From: Chitinimonas viridis
GTDB lineage: Bacteria; Pseudomonadota; Gammaproteobacteria; Burkholderiales; Chitinimonadaceae
Assembly: GCF_030409555.1 (NCBI RefSeq)
Contig: NZ_JAUFPU010000019.1
Location: 310,001-374,000, forward strand
DNA: 64,000 nt
Direction of reading: 5' to 3'
Shown piece after piece: positions 21,668 to 30,577 of this stretch. The first letter of the stretch is position 1. Each line of letters starts with the position of its first letter. The notes beneath the pieces were generated by a model, which worked only from the letters and a program-made list of their open reading frames with translations, was not told where the DNA came from and ran no database searches. The translations under genes were made by a program, and so were the position numbers.

Positions 21668-22795
21668 TCAACGCTGCCTGCCATAGTGCGCCAATTTTTC
21701 ACGCAAGGTGCGCAATGTCACATCGGCAGCCAGCTCCCGGGCAGAGACCTGTGTCACTTCCGCCATGCCGCGACCCAGCGTCACCAGGCAGCGCCTTTCT
21801 TCATCCTTGCTTAGCGCCAGCCGCAAGAAATCCTGTTCCAGCTCATCCTTGAGGACTTGCAAGGCAGCGGCAACCGCCCCCTGTCGCTCACGCCACTCGC
21901 CTTGCAGTTGCAGCAAGGCTTTTTCGGCCTGCGCTGCAAAGCTGGTCAAGACCATATTGCGCTCCTGCAGGGAGGCAGCCACCTCCAGCGCCCGTGCGCG
22001 GGCATCCAGCCCCTCTCCCAGAACGCTGCATAAATCACGCACCCGTTGCAGCTTCACCGCCTCGCCCTGTGGCAGATTGCGCACCAGTATGCTGGCGTGG
22101 TCAAAGTTCAGCGCCAGATGGTCGCGAAACTGAAACACCGGCCCCGAAAGGCGGGAGTTATGGATGATCGAGGTCTCCAGCGGCGTGGCGTGGCCGCGGG
22201 GATTGAGTGTGTACTTGTCCTTGCCGACGCGCACCTGCACATTGGCATCAATGCGCCAATCGCTCAGCGCATCCACGCCAACCCGGGCCAGACTCTGCAT
22301 ATCGTCCGACACGCCCATCTGCCGCAGGGCCTCCAGTGCAATACCGATCTCGCTGAGATCATGCTTGACGGCATCAGCTGCAGCACGGGCCGCCTGCTCC
22401 TCCTTGGCCAGCAGGCGATGCCGGCTGATCCATTCGAGCATGATGCCCACCTTGGCCAGCAGTTCGTCAGCCCCCATGCTCTTGAGCAGGAAGTCCTCCC
22501 CGCCCGCCTCATACGCCTCCATGCGTTCATCCAGCGTATCGTGGCTCGAATGGAACACCACAGGCGTTGCCGCAGTCTCGCTGTGCGCCTTGAGCTCTCG
22601 GCACAATGCAATGCCGTTGACGTCAGGCAGCTCGATATCCAGGATCACCAGATCCGGCGCATAGCGCGCCAGCGCCTCCTTGAAACCCGCTCCCCGATCA
22701 AGCGTATCTATGGCGTAATGGGCGCCGAGTATGCCTGCCATCCGGCGCAATTGCAGTGGATCGTCGTCCACGATCAATATCTTGGTGGCTTGCAT
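21668..22795 (-). CDS. response regulator with atypical C-terminal region
   Basis: 375 residues from MQATKILIVDDDPLQL, chosen because GGAGG precedes the ATG at 22795. The receiver domain has the acidic pair DDD at 10-12, phospho-acceptor Asp53 (LVILDIELPDVNG), the Thr/Ser switch region (VFHSSHD) and FLLKSMGADEL with the conserved Lys. Beyond residue 140 there is no DNA-binding, GGDEF, EAL or kinase motif; instead a long helical region with likely coiled coil (AALQVLKDELEQDFLRLAL). Output is unknown. It lies downstream of the HPt/HD gene on the same strand, so phosphotransfer between them is plausible. Confidence 0.8.
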   Translation of the reverse strand: MQATKILIVDDDPLQLRRMAGILGAHYAIDTLDRGAGFKEALARYAPDLVILDIELPDVNGIALCRELKAHSETAATPVVFHSSHDTLDERMEAYEAGGEDFLLKSMGADELLAKVGIMLEWISRHRLLAKEEQAARAAADAVKHDLSEIGIALEALRQMGVSDDMQSLARVGVDALSDWRIDANVQVRVGKDKYTLNPRGHATPLETSIIHNSRLSGPVFQFRDHLALNFDHASILVRNLPQGEAVKLQRVRDLCSVLGEGLDARARALEVAASLQERNMVLTSFAAQAEKALLQLQGEWRERQGAVAAALQVLKDELEQDFLRLALSKDEERRCLVTLGRGMAEVTQVSARELAADVTLRTLREKLAHYGRQR

Positions 22796-22915
22796 CCCAT
22801 CCTCCAGCGTTGCGCGGTTAAATTCAGGCGTGCACAGGCAGGTATAGGCGATGCAGCCATGCAAGAGCAAGCCAGACCCACGTCGCGCAGCCCCTTAGGG
22901 TAACCCCGCACCATC

Positions 22916-24016
22916 TCAGCACCTCACGGGCTGGGTCCACCCATGTGCCACCGCCTGAAAGGCATTGATCAGCAATGCGTCGAAGCGGGTATCCAAGCCG
23001 CCATGGATGTCAAACACCGCCCTCAGTGCACCACGGCGGTATTCCTCACCATCCAGACCCGCCACCATGTCGTAGAACATATCGGCACAGGCCAGCATCT
23101 GCGCGCCAGGATGCAGCCCGCCTGGGCCGCTACGCAAAGGAAAGCCCCGCCCGTCCGTCCATTGGTGATGCTGGCGCACGATGGTGGCGGCCTCGGTACA
23201 GGCCGGGTCAGCGGCCAGTAGCCACTGTGCTGCCAATTCCGGATGCAAGATCCAGCTATCCCACGGTTCATCCTTAGGCTTGGGCGGAGCGGCAAAAAAA
23301 CCGTTGGGCAGGGCCAGCATGCCCACATCGTGCCAATACACCGCCAGCGTCAGCGGCCCCTCGGCCACGGGCTGGGGGTAATGCCGGTTCAAAGACAGCA
23401 CAATCTCCAGCTGGGTAGGCACACGGCGCTGCCAGGCCGGATAGCGCAATGCCAGCGCCTGCGCCAGTTGCTGGCCCAGCAACAAGGCGGGATTGTTCTC
23501 CGCCAACGGTATCGGTGTCGACGCACTGTCATCCCAGCGGCTAGGCGCCTGCAGCAGCTCCCCTGGATTATGTGCCGCCAGCAATACATGGCGCGCCGCC
23601 TGATCCGCCCTACCCTGGCTGGTGGCTTCGCTCAACTCGTCTATGCTGGCCAGCAGGCCAGTCAATGGGGTGTCATCAAAATGGCGGGTACGCTGCAGGG
23701 TAAGCGCCATGTCACGCACCCTGTCCAGGCTCTGTAGCACGGCCTCGGCGATCAGTGGCGTACACAATATCCGCCTCTCACGCAGTGCTTGCAGCACGTT
23801 TTCCAATCGATGCACAAAGTCAGCAATCGGCTCGGCGCCGCAATAGGCAAAATCCCCCTTGATGCTATGCACATGGCGAAAGGCACTGGCAACCAGGTCC
23901 GGGTTCTCACGGAATCGCACCAACTGGTGCATATCATCCTCAAGCAGCGGGAGCCGGTCACCCAATTCGGTCATGACATCCTGCAGTAGCTCGAAGTTGA
24001 CCTGACTACTATCCAT
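22916..24016 (-). CDS. HPt domain fused to an HD-GYP-like phosphodiesterase domain
   Basis: 366 residues. The N-terminal third is a histidine phosphotransfer domain: FRHVHSIKGDFAYCG with the phospho-acceptor His50. The C-terminal half resembles HD-GYP c-di-GMP phosphodiesterases: VYWHDVGMLALP (HD pair near residue 230), HPELAAQWLL, then RQHHQWTDGRGFPL where HD-GYP proteins have HHExxDGxGYP. Most metal-site histidines are present but the E and GYP positions are altered, so activity is uncertain. The combination would let a phosphorelay control c-di-GMP turnover. Confidence 0.75.
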   Translation of the reverse strand: MDSSQVNFELLQDVMTELGDRLPLLEDDMHQLVRFRENPDLVASAFRHVHSIKGDFAYCGAEPIADFVHRLENVLQALRERRILCTPLIAEAVLQSLDRVRDMALTLQRTRHFDDTPLTGLLASIDELSEATSQGRADQAARHVLLAAHNPGELLQAPSRWDDSASTPIPLAENNPALLLGQQLAQALALRYPAWQRRVPTQLEIVLSLNRHYPQPVAEGPLTLAVYWHDVGMLALPNGFFAAPPKPKDEPWDSWILHPELAAQWLLAADPACTEAATIVRQHHQWTDGRGFPLRSGPGGLHPGAQMLACADMFYDMVAGLDGEEYRRGALRAVFDIHGGLDTRFDALLINAFQAVAHGWTQPVRC

Positions 24017-24213
24017 GCTGCCTCTCCGTATTGGTTGTTCTGCAGCCTACCTATGCCGCCTGAATGACCAGTTGCCTGCTGGAATATACTTCCCTCCCGG
24101 CACCAGGACACTGCCCATCAGTATGGCACCATCGCCAGCGCACGCACGGTTGCCATGGAACTGCAGCGGTCAGCTCCTATAGTAAGACATGGCTTATCGT
24201 TAAGGAGACTACG

Positions 24214-24957
24214 ATGCGCAGCACCGCAATACTGATCGCACCCGCCTTGTTTGCTCTGGGCCTAGGGCAGGCTATGGCTGGCAATTACACGGTAGGCGTG
24301 GAAGCCAACGACTACCTCCCCATCTACAAGGGCGAAGGAGGCAACTACACGGGCTACGCCCGCGACCTGCTGGATGCCTTTGCCGCCAAGCAGGGCCATC
24401 AGTTCAGCTACAAGCCCATGCCCATTGCTCGGCTGTTTGATGAGTTCGCCGTGAAGAAATCGCTGGATTTCAAGTTCCCCGACAACGCCATGTGGCAGGC
24501 TGATATCAAGAAGGGGGCAAATATCAGCTACAGCATGGGCGCCATCAGCGTGACTGAAGGTTTGCTGGTTCTACCGGCCAACAAGGGCAAGACGCTAACC
24601 ACCTTCAAAAGCATAGCCACCCTGCGCGGCTTTACGCCCTGGCCCTATATGGCACAGATCAAGAGCAAGGCCATTACGGTCAGCGAAGCCAATACAGCCG
24701 ATGCCGCCATCAAGATGGGCACCAGTGGTCGCGTTGATGGTGTGTTTCTCAACACCACCTCGGCCAACTACATCATGGGTGAAGTACTGAAGACCCCGGG
24801 CGCACTGGTGCTCGATGACAAGCTGCCCAAGGAGAAAAGTGAGTTTTCCTTGTCCAGCATTGCTCACCCCGAGGTCATCAAACAGTTCAACGAGTTTCTG
24901 ATCAAAGAAAAAGACATGGTGAGCAAGCTGAAAGCCAAGCACAGAATTGCCGAGTGA
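24214..24957 (+). CDS. orphan periplasmic solute-binding protein (SBP_bac_3-like)
   Basis: 247 residues with a Sec signal peptide (MRSTAILIAPALFALGLGQAMA). The mature chain GNYTVGVEANDYLPIYKGEGG, TGYARDLLDAFAAKQG and IARLFDEFAVKKSLDF follows the amino-acid-binding SBP family 3 layout. The ATG at 24214 has AAGGAG upstream and a TATAGT -10 candidate at 24178-24183. No ABC permease or ATPase is nearby, so it may act as a sensor input or partner of a distant transporter. Confidence 0.8.
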   Translation: MRSTAILIAPALFALGLGQAMAGNYTVGVEANDYLPIYKGEGGNYTGYARDLLDAFAAKQGHQFSYKPMPIARLFDEFAVKKSLDFKFPDNAMWQADIKKGANISYSMGAISVTEGLLVLPANKGKTLTTFKSIATLRGFTPWPYMAQIKSKAITVSEANTADAAIKMGTSGRVDGVFLNTTSANYIMGEVLKTPGALVLDDKLPKEKSEFSLSSIAHPEVIKQFNEFLIKEKDMVSKLKAKHRIAE

Positions 24958-25033
24958 CTCGGGCAGAGGCCACTACACGGCATATTGAATCGAATCGGGT
25001 CTGCATGGCCGGCTTACTGTATCTCACAACCCC

Positions 25034-25315
25034 TTAGGACTGTTTCAGTTTGGCCAGGATGGCGGCCGGCTCCTCCGTTACCGCCAGCGCTTCGCGCAAA
25101 CGATTGAAAGCGCTGGCGGCCTCGTCCGGGTATTTGCCGAACGGGACCAGGCTGCTATGGCGCCACCCCGCCGCAGCCAGTGCATCCTTGCGGAACTGCG
25201 AACCCTGCACATCCCCCCCCGCTACCTGCAGCAGCGCCTGATCGATCAGCATATGGGGAAACGGATTACGCGACAGCATACTGAAATGTGCGGCCTCTAC
25301 AGGATCAAATTGCAT
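25034..25315 (-). CDS. conserved-looking hypothetical protein
   Basis: 93 residues, start at 25315 (MQFDPVEAAHFSML) with AAGGAG nine bases upstream. It reads as a small soluble helical protein (NAFNRLREALAVTEEPAAILAKLKQ-like end). No signal peptide, membrane segment or motif I can assign. Confidence 0.6.
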   Translation of the reverse strand: MQFDPVEAAHFSMLSRNPFPHMLIDQALLQVAGGDVQGSQFRKDALAAAGWRHSSLVPFGKYPDEAASAFNRLREALAVTEEPAAILAKLKQS

Positions 25316-25603
25316 GGTGCTACGCTCCTTGGCAATTGCTATCGTTGGCGGCATCCCTGACCTACACCACTCGGCAGCGCAGTTACTACCCATCGCGGTC
25401 TGTTACCCCTGCCGTTGCCGCTACGCAGTGTTTTGTCAGTGACGCTTAATCTAAGCTCAGCTTTGCAGGTTTTTCCATGACTCGTTTTTTGACCTGGGCC
25501 AAACGCTGGTTTGTGGCATGCAAAGGTAACGGTTTGCTATAAACATGGGCGGAAGCGCCGTCAATGCCATCTTCTTGCCGGCGCCCGCCTCACCGGAGGT
25601 TGC

Positions 25604-26374
25604 GTGCAGATTGCCCCGAAAGTACTGATCCGCCTGGTTTGCTGCCTTGCGTGCCTGCCAACGCTGGCAGCACAGCATAAAACGCTCAAGATGGCCTTTG
25701 GCCTGGGACGCCCGCCCTTTGTGTACGAGGAAGCCGGTATTTGGCGTGGTTTTGAGCTGGACATCATGAGAACAGCCATGCGGGAACTCGGCTACGAGGT
25801 GGACAACCACCACCTGCCCAACGCCCGCCTGTACATTGCCCTGTCGGATGCCAGCTTTGCAGCTGCCGTAGCGGTACAACCCGAGCCCGGCGACAAGAAC
25901 TGCTACAGCAAGCAAAGCATCAGCGAATACGTCAATGTCGCCATCAGCAAGTCCAGCCGCCATATCACACTGAATCGCGTGCATGATTTGAGCAAGTATT
26001 CGGTTGCGGCTTGGCAGAAGGCGCATCGCAACCTGGGCCGTGAGTTCGAGGCGCTATATGGCCCCAATGCCGAAGGCCCGCATCTGGAACACTACACTGA
26101 ACTGGGAGATCAGACTGCCCAGGTCCGGCAGTTCTGGCTGAATCGGTTTGACGTACTGCTCATAGATAAAACCATCTTTGCCTGGTACAGGCAGCAGCTA
26201 CGTAGCAGTCTGCCCACCAGCGAAAGCGTGGACATACATCCGATTTTCCCCGGCCGTGCCAGCTACTATGTGGTTTTTCGCGACTGCAGGTTACGCGATC
26301 GCTTCGATCAGGTACTGGCAAGGATGAAGTCCAATGGGCGCTATCGCGCAGCCATTGATTCTTATCTGGAGTAG
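25604..26374 (+). CDS. orphan periplasmic solute-binding protein (SBP_bac_3-like)
   Basis: 256 residues. A GTG start at 25604 with GGAGG five bases upstream gives a proper signal peptide (MQIAPKVLIRLVCCLACLPT, cut near LAA). The mature part begins KTLKMAFGLGRPPFVYEEAG and has WRGFELDIMRTAMRELGY and DVLLIDKTIFAWYRQQL as in family 3 binding proteins. Ends at TAG 26374 after RYRAAIDSYLE. No transporter genes nearby. Confidence 0.78.
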   Translation: MQIAPKVLIRLVCCLACLPTLAAQHKTLKMAFGLGRPPFVYEEAGIWRGFELDIMRTAMRELGYEVDNHHLPNARLYIALSDASFAAAVAVQPEPGDKNCYSKQSISEYVNVAISKSSRHITLNRVHDLSKYSVAAWQKAHRNLGREFEALYGPNAEGPHLEHYTELGDQTAQVRQFWLNRFDVLLIDKTIFAWYRQQLRSSLPTSESVDIHPIFPGRASYYVVFRDCRLRDRFDQVLARMKSNGRYRAAIDSYLE

Positions 26375-26420
26375 GAAAGACCCTGCACTGGCCCAGCCCA
26401 ATGCGGCGGCCAACAAGCAC

Positions 26421-27800
26421 CTAAGGCTCTGCCCTTTGCCGGCTCGTGCCAGCAACGGCTTTTGATCGCACAACCGGTGTGAAGTCCAGGGTGGCACACA
26501 AGCCTGGCTGTGCATCCGCCAACGCCAAGGTGCCGCCATGCGCCTCCATGATGGCCCTCACTAGGCTCAAGCCCAGGCCGCTGCCGGCACTACTACGGCT
26601 TTCATCCAGGCGTACAAAGGGTTCTAGCACGCGCTCGATGTCCTCAGCCGCAATACCCTCACCGTGATCCCGTATGATCACCCCCCTGCCCTCCACCTGC
26701 ACCAGGATATCGCCAGCGCCATAGCTCAAGGCATTCTCCAGCAGGTTGGCCACCGCCTGGAACACCAGATCACGATCAATATGCCAAGTGGCCGGCATCC
26801 CATTGAAGTGGATGTGCCTGCCCATGTTCTCGGCGATAGGCTCATACAGTGAAATGGCATCAACGACGAGCTCTGTCAGCTCAACCTCCTCCAGTTGCAA
26901 GGCATAGGCACCCGCCTCCAGTCGGCCCAGCCGCAATACCGCCTGAAAAATGCGCAGTATGCTGTCTATATCCGCGGTCAGCGTCTCTACCCTGGCACGG
27001 GTACCCGCCTCCTGCGTTTCGCCTGCCAGCACCTCCAGCTCGTTGCGCAAGCGGCTGATAGGATGGCGCAAATCGTGGGCAATGGCACTGGAGGTGGTGC
27101 GCGCATGCTCCATTAGCTTTTCCACCTGATCCAGCATCAGGTTGAGCTGACCTATCAGCGCCTCAATTTCATCCCGGCGACGGCTCTGTGGGATCCGCTC
27201 ATCCAGGTGGCCACGGCGTATGCGCTCGGCCGTGGCGCTGATGTAACCCAGCCGTTGGCGCAGTGCCCGGGTAAACACCCACACGCCCCCCACCGAGACA
27301 AACAGCACGGCCCCCACCAGCAAGGCGTAGTTACGCCAGAGATGTTGGCCCACCTGCTCAAAAACCGCCCGGCGCCCCACCAGCAAGCGCTGGTCCGCAT
27401 ACAGCAGAAAAACCACCGCAACGATGGTGTCACCTGTTGCAGGATCAATGAACTGCAAGGAACTCTCGTCCACCGCCTGCTCGGTGGTCGGCCAATAAGC
27501 CAGATTACCCGCCAGCTTCTTTCCCTTGGCATCGGTCAGCAGGTAGACCGCCACCGCCTCATTGCCCATATCGTCCAGATTGGCATTGGCACGGGCGGTC
27601 ACCACCTCGATCAGGGCCTTGTGGCCCTGCAACTGGTAGATAGTTTCCAGCGCGGTCGTCTCCTCCCGCAAGGCTGCCTGAAACTCGCTGATCATGGCAT
27701 TGCGCGTTTCGCGATAGCTGACGGCAGCAAACAGGGTCACCCCAGCCAGCATAAGCGTGGAGAGGCCGATGATGAACCAGGAAAAAGGACTAAGGCGCAT
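26421..27800 (-). CDS. membrane sensor histidine kinase
   Basis: 459 residues: membrane helix at about 8-28, a periplasmic sensor of about 120 residues, a second helix (YALLVGAVLFVSVGGVWVF), HAMP domain, H-box IAHDLRHPISRL with His242, and the ATPase boxes N (VANLLENALSYG), G1 (IRDHGEGIAAEDIERVLEPF) and G2 (SAGSGLGLSLV). A normal OmpR-partner kinase. It lies 24 bp after its response regulator gene. The periplasmic signal is unknown. Confidence 0.93.
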   Translation of the reverse strand: MRLSPFSWFIIGLSTLMLAGVTLFAAVSYRETRNAMISEFQAALREETTALETIYQLQGHKALIEVVTARANANLDDMGNEAVAVYLLTDAKGKKLAGNLAYWPTTEQAVDESSLQFIDPATGDTIVAVVFLLYADQRLLVGRRAVFEQVGQHLWRNYALLVGAVLFVSVGGVWVFTRALRQRLGYISATAERIRRGHLDERIPQSRRRDEIEALIGQLNLMLDQVEKLMEHARTTSSAIAHDLRHPISRLRNELEVLAGETQEAGTRARVETLTADIDSILRIFQAVLRLGRLEAGAYALQLEEVELTELVVDAISLYEPIAENMGRHIHFNGMPATWHIDRDLVFQAVANLLENALSYGAGDILVQVEGRGVIIRDHGEGIAAEDIERVLEPFVRLDESRSSAGSGLGLSLVRAIMEAHGGTLALADAQPGLCATLDFTPVVRSKAVAGTSRQRAEP

Positions 27801-27824
27801 GGGCTGGATGCAGTCTGGGCCCGG

Positions 27825-28511
27825 CTAGGCCTGTGGATCGCCCAGGCGATAGCCCGCACCGCGCACTGTGTGCAGCAGGGGCGGCAGGCCTGCCGGGTCG
27901 ATCTTGTTGCGCAACTTGCTGATGTGCACGTCAATCACATTGGTGCCAGGGTCGAAGTGGTAGTCCCATACGGCCTCCAGCAACATGGTACGCGTCACTA
28001 CCTGGCCAGCATGGCGCAGCAGGTATTCCAGTAACTGGTATTCACGGGGCTGCAGCTCCAGCGCCACCCCTGCACGCTTGACGCTGCGCGAAAGCCGGTT
28101 GAGCTCAAGATCCGCCAGGCGGAGCACATGTCCTTCCGGTTCGGTCTGCCCAGGGCTGCGACGGGTAACCGCATCCAGTCTTGCCAGCAACTCTATGGTA
28201 GAAAAAGGCTTAACTAGATAGTCGTCGCTGCCGGCGCGCAAGCCTTCTACCCTGTCATCTATCTCGCCCAGGGCAGAGAGAATGACCACGGGCGTATGGA
28301 TGCTGGAAGCGCGCAAGGTGCGCAGTATGGTCAGGCCATCCACCTTGGGCAGCATGCGGTCCAGGATGATGGCATCGTAAGTTTCGGTCGTGGCCAGAAA
28401 CAAGCCCTCCCTGCCATCCTTGGCATGGTCGGCAATATGACCGGTCTCACGCAAGGCCTTCAGGACGAACTCGGCGGTATCGGTTTGATCCTCGACCAGC
28501 AGCAGGCGCAT
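27825..28511 (-). CDS. OmpR/PhoB-family response regulator
   Basis: 228 residues: receiver with phospho-acceptor Asp51 (AIILDRMLPKVDG) and conserved Lys (DYLVKPFSTIELLARL), then a winged-helix DNA-binding domain (LQPREYQLLEYLLRHAGQVVTR and VIDVHISKLRNKID). Partner of the kinase downstream. It starts 3 bp after the DUF6491-like gene, so all three are one operon. Confidence 0.95.
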   Translation of the reverse strand: MRLLLVEDQTDTAEFVLKALRETGHIADHAKDGREGLFLATTETYDAIILDRMLPKVDGLTILRTLRASSIHTPVVILSALGEIDDRVEGLRAGSDDYLVKPFSTIELLARLDAVTRRSPGQTEPEGHVLRLADLELNRLSRSVKRAGVALELQPREYQLLEYLLRHAGQVVTRTMLLEAVWDYHFDPGTNVIDVHISKLRNKIDPAGLPPLLHTVRGAGYRLGDPQA

Positions 28512-28514
28512 CGC

Positions 28515-28985
28515 TCAGACCTTGCCGTCGTTCTGTGTATCAGCGGGCTCCAGATCCGGCGCATCCAGCCAGGGCAGCAGATTGGCCACATAGCCCTTAC
28601 GCGCCTTGCTGTAGCGCTTCTTGAGCTTTTCGTCCGGCAAGGTCAGCGACTGTATGGCGCAGGACTGCTCCCCCACCTGCACCTTGTCCTTGCCTATCTT
28701 GATATGCCGACGGTCAGTGGTGACCTGAATGGTACGGGCACGCATCAATTCCTTGCAGCCCGAGGCCAGCGACAGGCGCCAGACCTCTTCCTTGCCGGTC
28801 CACAGCAGTAGGCTGCTGGCATCCAGCGGCTGCCAGCCAAACAGGCGGGAGACTCGAATCTGCTGGCGGGATGGCTGTGGCAGAACAGCACCGGCCTCTG
28901 CAGACTCTGTCACCGGCGGTGCCGCATTGGTACTGAGTGCGAGCAAGGCAGCCATGGTCCATGGCAACGTCGCAACGTTAGGCAC
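28515..28985 (-). CDS. DUF6491-like exported protein
   Basis: 156 residues. GTG start with GGAG seven bases upstream; signal peptide MPNVATLPWTMAALLALSTN cut near AAP. The mature core RVSRLFGWQPLDASSLLLWTG then LSLASGCKELMRA and GEQSCAIQSL, with two cysteines, resembles DUF6491. Function is unknown. As the first gene of a two-component operon it could be an accessory sensor or a target of the pair. Confidence 0.65.
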   Translation of the reverse strand: MPNVATLPWTMAALLALSTNAAPPVTESAEAGAVLPQPSRQQIRVSRLFGWQPLDASSLLLWTGKEEVWRLSLASGCKELMRARTIQVTTDRRHIKIGKDKVQVGEQSCAIQSLTLPDEKLKKRYSKARKGYVANLLPWLDAPDLEPADTQNDGKV

Positions 28986-29430
28986 GCGTGCTCTCCTTCA
29001 CGGCGTCTTTATTTGTTTGAGTAGGTGTATTGTGCATGACGAGCGCAGTGCGACGGTAGTGAGATGTCGCAGTGCTGTTTGTAGCAGATGGTTACAGGCC
29101 GGATCGCCATAAAAAGAGAGGGGACTGGTTACCCAGCCCCCTAAGGCTCGTTGAACTCACACCAGATATACGGGGACGCTTGTCTGTGTCGGTCAGGCGG
29201 CGGCGTCGGCGCATAACTAAGTTGGTGCGATCTTGACATGGGTGCTGTTGCAGCGTGCTTAACGGCAGATTAATAAGAATTAATGTTCCAACGGCAGGCG
29301 CCACCAATCGCTGTGCAAGCTTGCCGTACCTGCGTGCTGCCTGCGCTTTCACACCTGGCCAGAAGCGCTTCGCTGGGTTTTGTTAGCGCCGCTTGGTCAT
29401 GTCGTGTGCTCTTGCTTGAAGCCCACCTGA
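28986..29430. other. intergenic region with a terminator and an A/T palindrome
   Basis: 445 bp between the DUF6491-like operon and a GNAT gene. It holds the minus-strand terminator at 29111-29141 and, near 29270-29285, ATTAAT-AAGA-ATTAAT, a likely protein-binding palindrome. A minus-strand frame reading MRRRRRLTDTDKRPRI crosses the terminator and is not convincing as a gene. Confidence 0.5.
29111..29141 (-). terminator. rho-independent terminator without an adjacent gene
   Basis: Minus strand stem GGGGGCTGG / CCAGTCCCC (one G-U pair) with a 4-nt loop, then TCTC and five U. The nearest upstream gene on that strand stops 290 bp away, leaving room for a long 3' UTR or a small RNA. Confidence 0.7.
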
Positions 29431-29862
29431 TCAGCATTTACGGCTTGCCATGGCGAGTACCTCGGCATTTGACTCGTCCACCAAGGTTTCGAAACCCAGC
29501 GCACGGTAGACGCTCACTGCGGCGTGATTTTCCCGATAAACCCTCAGCTTGACCGCCTGGCCCGGGCTGATACGGCTGGCCTCGGCCAGCAGCAAGCGGC
29601 ACAGCAACTTGCCCAGCCCTTGGCCGCGGCGCTGCGGGTCGATCAGGATGCGTACCAGATTGGTAGTGCCGTTGGCGTGGTTGAGCCATATCTGGCCGAA
29701 ACCGATTGGTGCGGCACCAGGCTCTCCCAGGCAGTAACTGTAGTGACCAGGTAGCTCCAGCAAGGCGGGGAACGCCGCCTGCGTCAGGGGAATGTGCTTG
29801 CTAGTGCCCGGCCAACCCTCTGCGATGGCCCAGCTGGCAATTTGGCTGTGCTCGATCGGCAT
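29431..29862 (-). CDS. GNAT family N-acetyltransferase
   Basis: 143 residues with a clear acetyl-CoA site: LVRILIDPQRRGQGLGKLL followed by KLRVYRENHAAVSVYRALGFETL. The N-terminal half is short and aromatic (HIPLTQAAFPALLELPGHYSYCLG in outline). Substrate unknown. Single gene. The ATG is preceded by eight C residues on the coding strand, so no ribosome site is visible. Confidence 0.85.
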   Translation of the reverse strand: MPIEHSQIASWAIAEGWPGTSKHIPLTQAAFPALLELPGHYSYCLGEPGAAPIGFGQIWLNHANGTTNLVRILIDPQRRGQGLGKLLCRLLLAEASRISPGQAVKLRVYRENHAAVSVYRALGFETLVDESNAEVLAMASRKC

Positions 29863-30246
29863 TGGGGGGGGCGTAGGGTCGGATGCATGGCTAGGTAGGC
29901 GCGGTCAGGGGCCAGCATTATGCCCCGCTGGTCATGGCGCCCGCTCAAAGTCTTTTCGCCGCGTCGCGGCCCGCAGGGTTCGCAGCCATGCAGTATGAGG
30001 AGCAAGGCGGGTAGTGGTACGAGCCTGCCTTGCCCATGTACTGCCTATTGCGCACGCCTAGGCCCGCATACCCGGCCAGAACCGCAACGCGAGGTTTTGT
30101 TGGAGGCTCTCAATAGGGAAGCGCAGTCACCCCACTTGCAGCGATCCCTCCAAGAGGAATCTCAGCTCGGGTTTCACACCAATACGCTCACAATTAAAAT
30201 TCTGTTACCATGGTAATCTGGTAACCCAATATTGCGAGAGACCTCC
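29863..30246. other. intergenic region
   Basis: 384 bp between divergent genes. Contains a run of eight G (29864-29871) and, at its right end, a TAAAAT -10 candidate and the palindromic operator described separately. No coding frame I would support. Confidence 0.5.
30204..30225. promoter_or_regulatory. palindromic operator upstream of the small conserved gene
   Basis: TTACCATGGTAA (30205-30216) is a perfect 12-bp palindrome, and a third half-site GGTAA lies at 30220-30224, so GTTACC and GGTAAC also pair. It sits 4-25 bp downstream of a TAAAAT -10 candidate (30195-30200), over the expected transcription start, as a repressor site would. Confidence 0.5.
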
Positions 30247-30522
30247 ATGCCTGAATCCATCAAGCCCGCAACGATAGCCATCGAACGCATCCAGACCGGC
30301 GTAAGACTCGAGAAGCGCCTAGTAAAAGTGCTCAAAGGCCTGGCCGAGTACAAGGAAATCACCCTGGGTGACCTGCTCGAAGGCATTGTGCTGCACGCCT
30401 TCGAGGGCAAATGCGCCTTCTCGCCCGACACGCTGGAAATGATCAGCAAGTTGCGCGAAATATACGGCCTGGATCTGGCCGCGAGCGATAGCCATCAGTT
30501 GGTTGATCGGAAGGGAGAGTGA
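30247..30522 (+). CDS. small conserved protein, ribbon-helix-helix-like
   Basis: 91 residues from MPESIKPATIAIERIQTGVR. The core RLEKRLVKVLKGLAEY, ITLGDLLEGIVLHAFEGK and LREIYGLDLAASDSHQL is a pattern I recall from a conserved family usually next to SRPBCC or regulator genes. Beta-helix-helix spacing suggests a ribbon-helix-helix DNA-binding fold, but this is not proven. A GAGAG ribosome site precedes the ATG. The SRPBCC gene follows by 55 bp. Confidence 0.7.
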   Translation: MPESIKPATIAIERIQTGVRLEKRLVKVLKGLAEYKEITLGDLLEGIVLHAFEGKCAFSPDTLEMISKLREIYGLDLAASDSHQLVDRKGE

Positions 30523-30577
30523 GTCCACACAATGCAGTGACCATGTCTTGCCACGTCAACGCATGGAGAGCCTCACT

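Noticed and set aside
29092-29352. Possible 86-residue minus-strand protein across the terminator
   Set aside because: The terminator stem and U-tract lie inside it, there is no ribosome site, and the composition is not protein-like.
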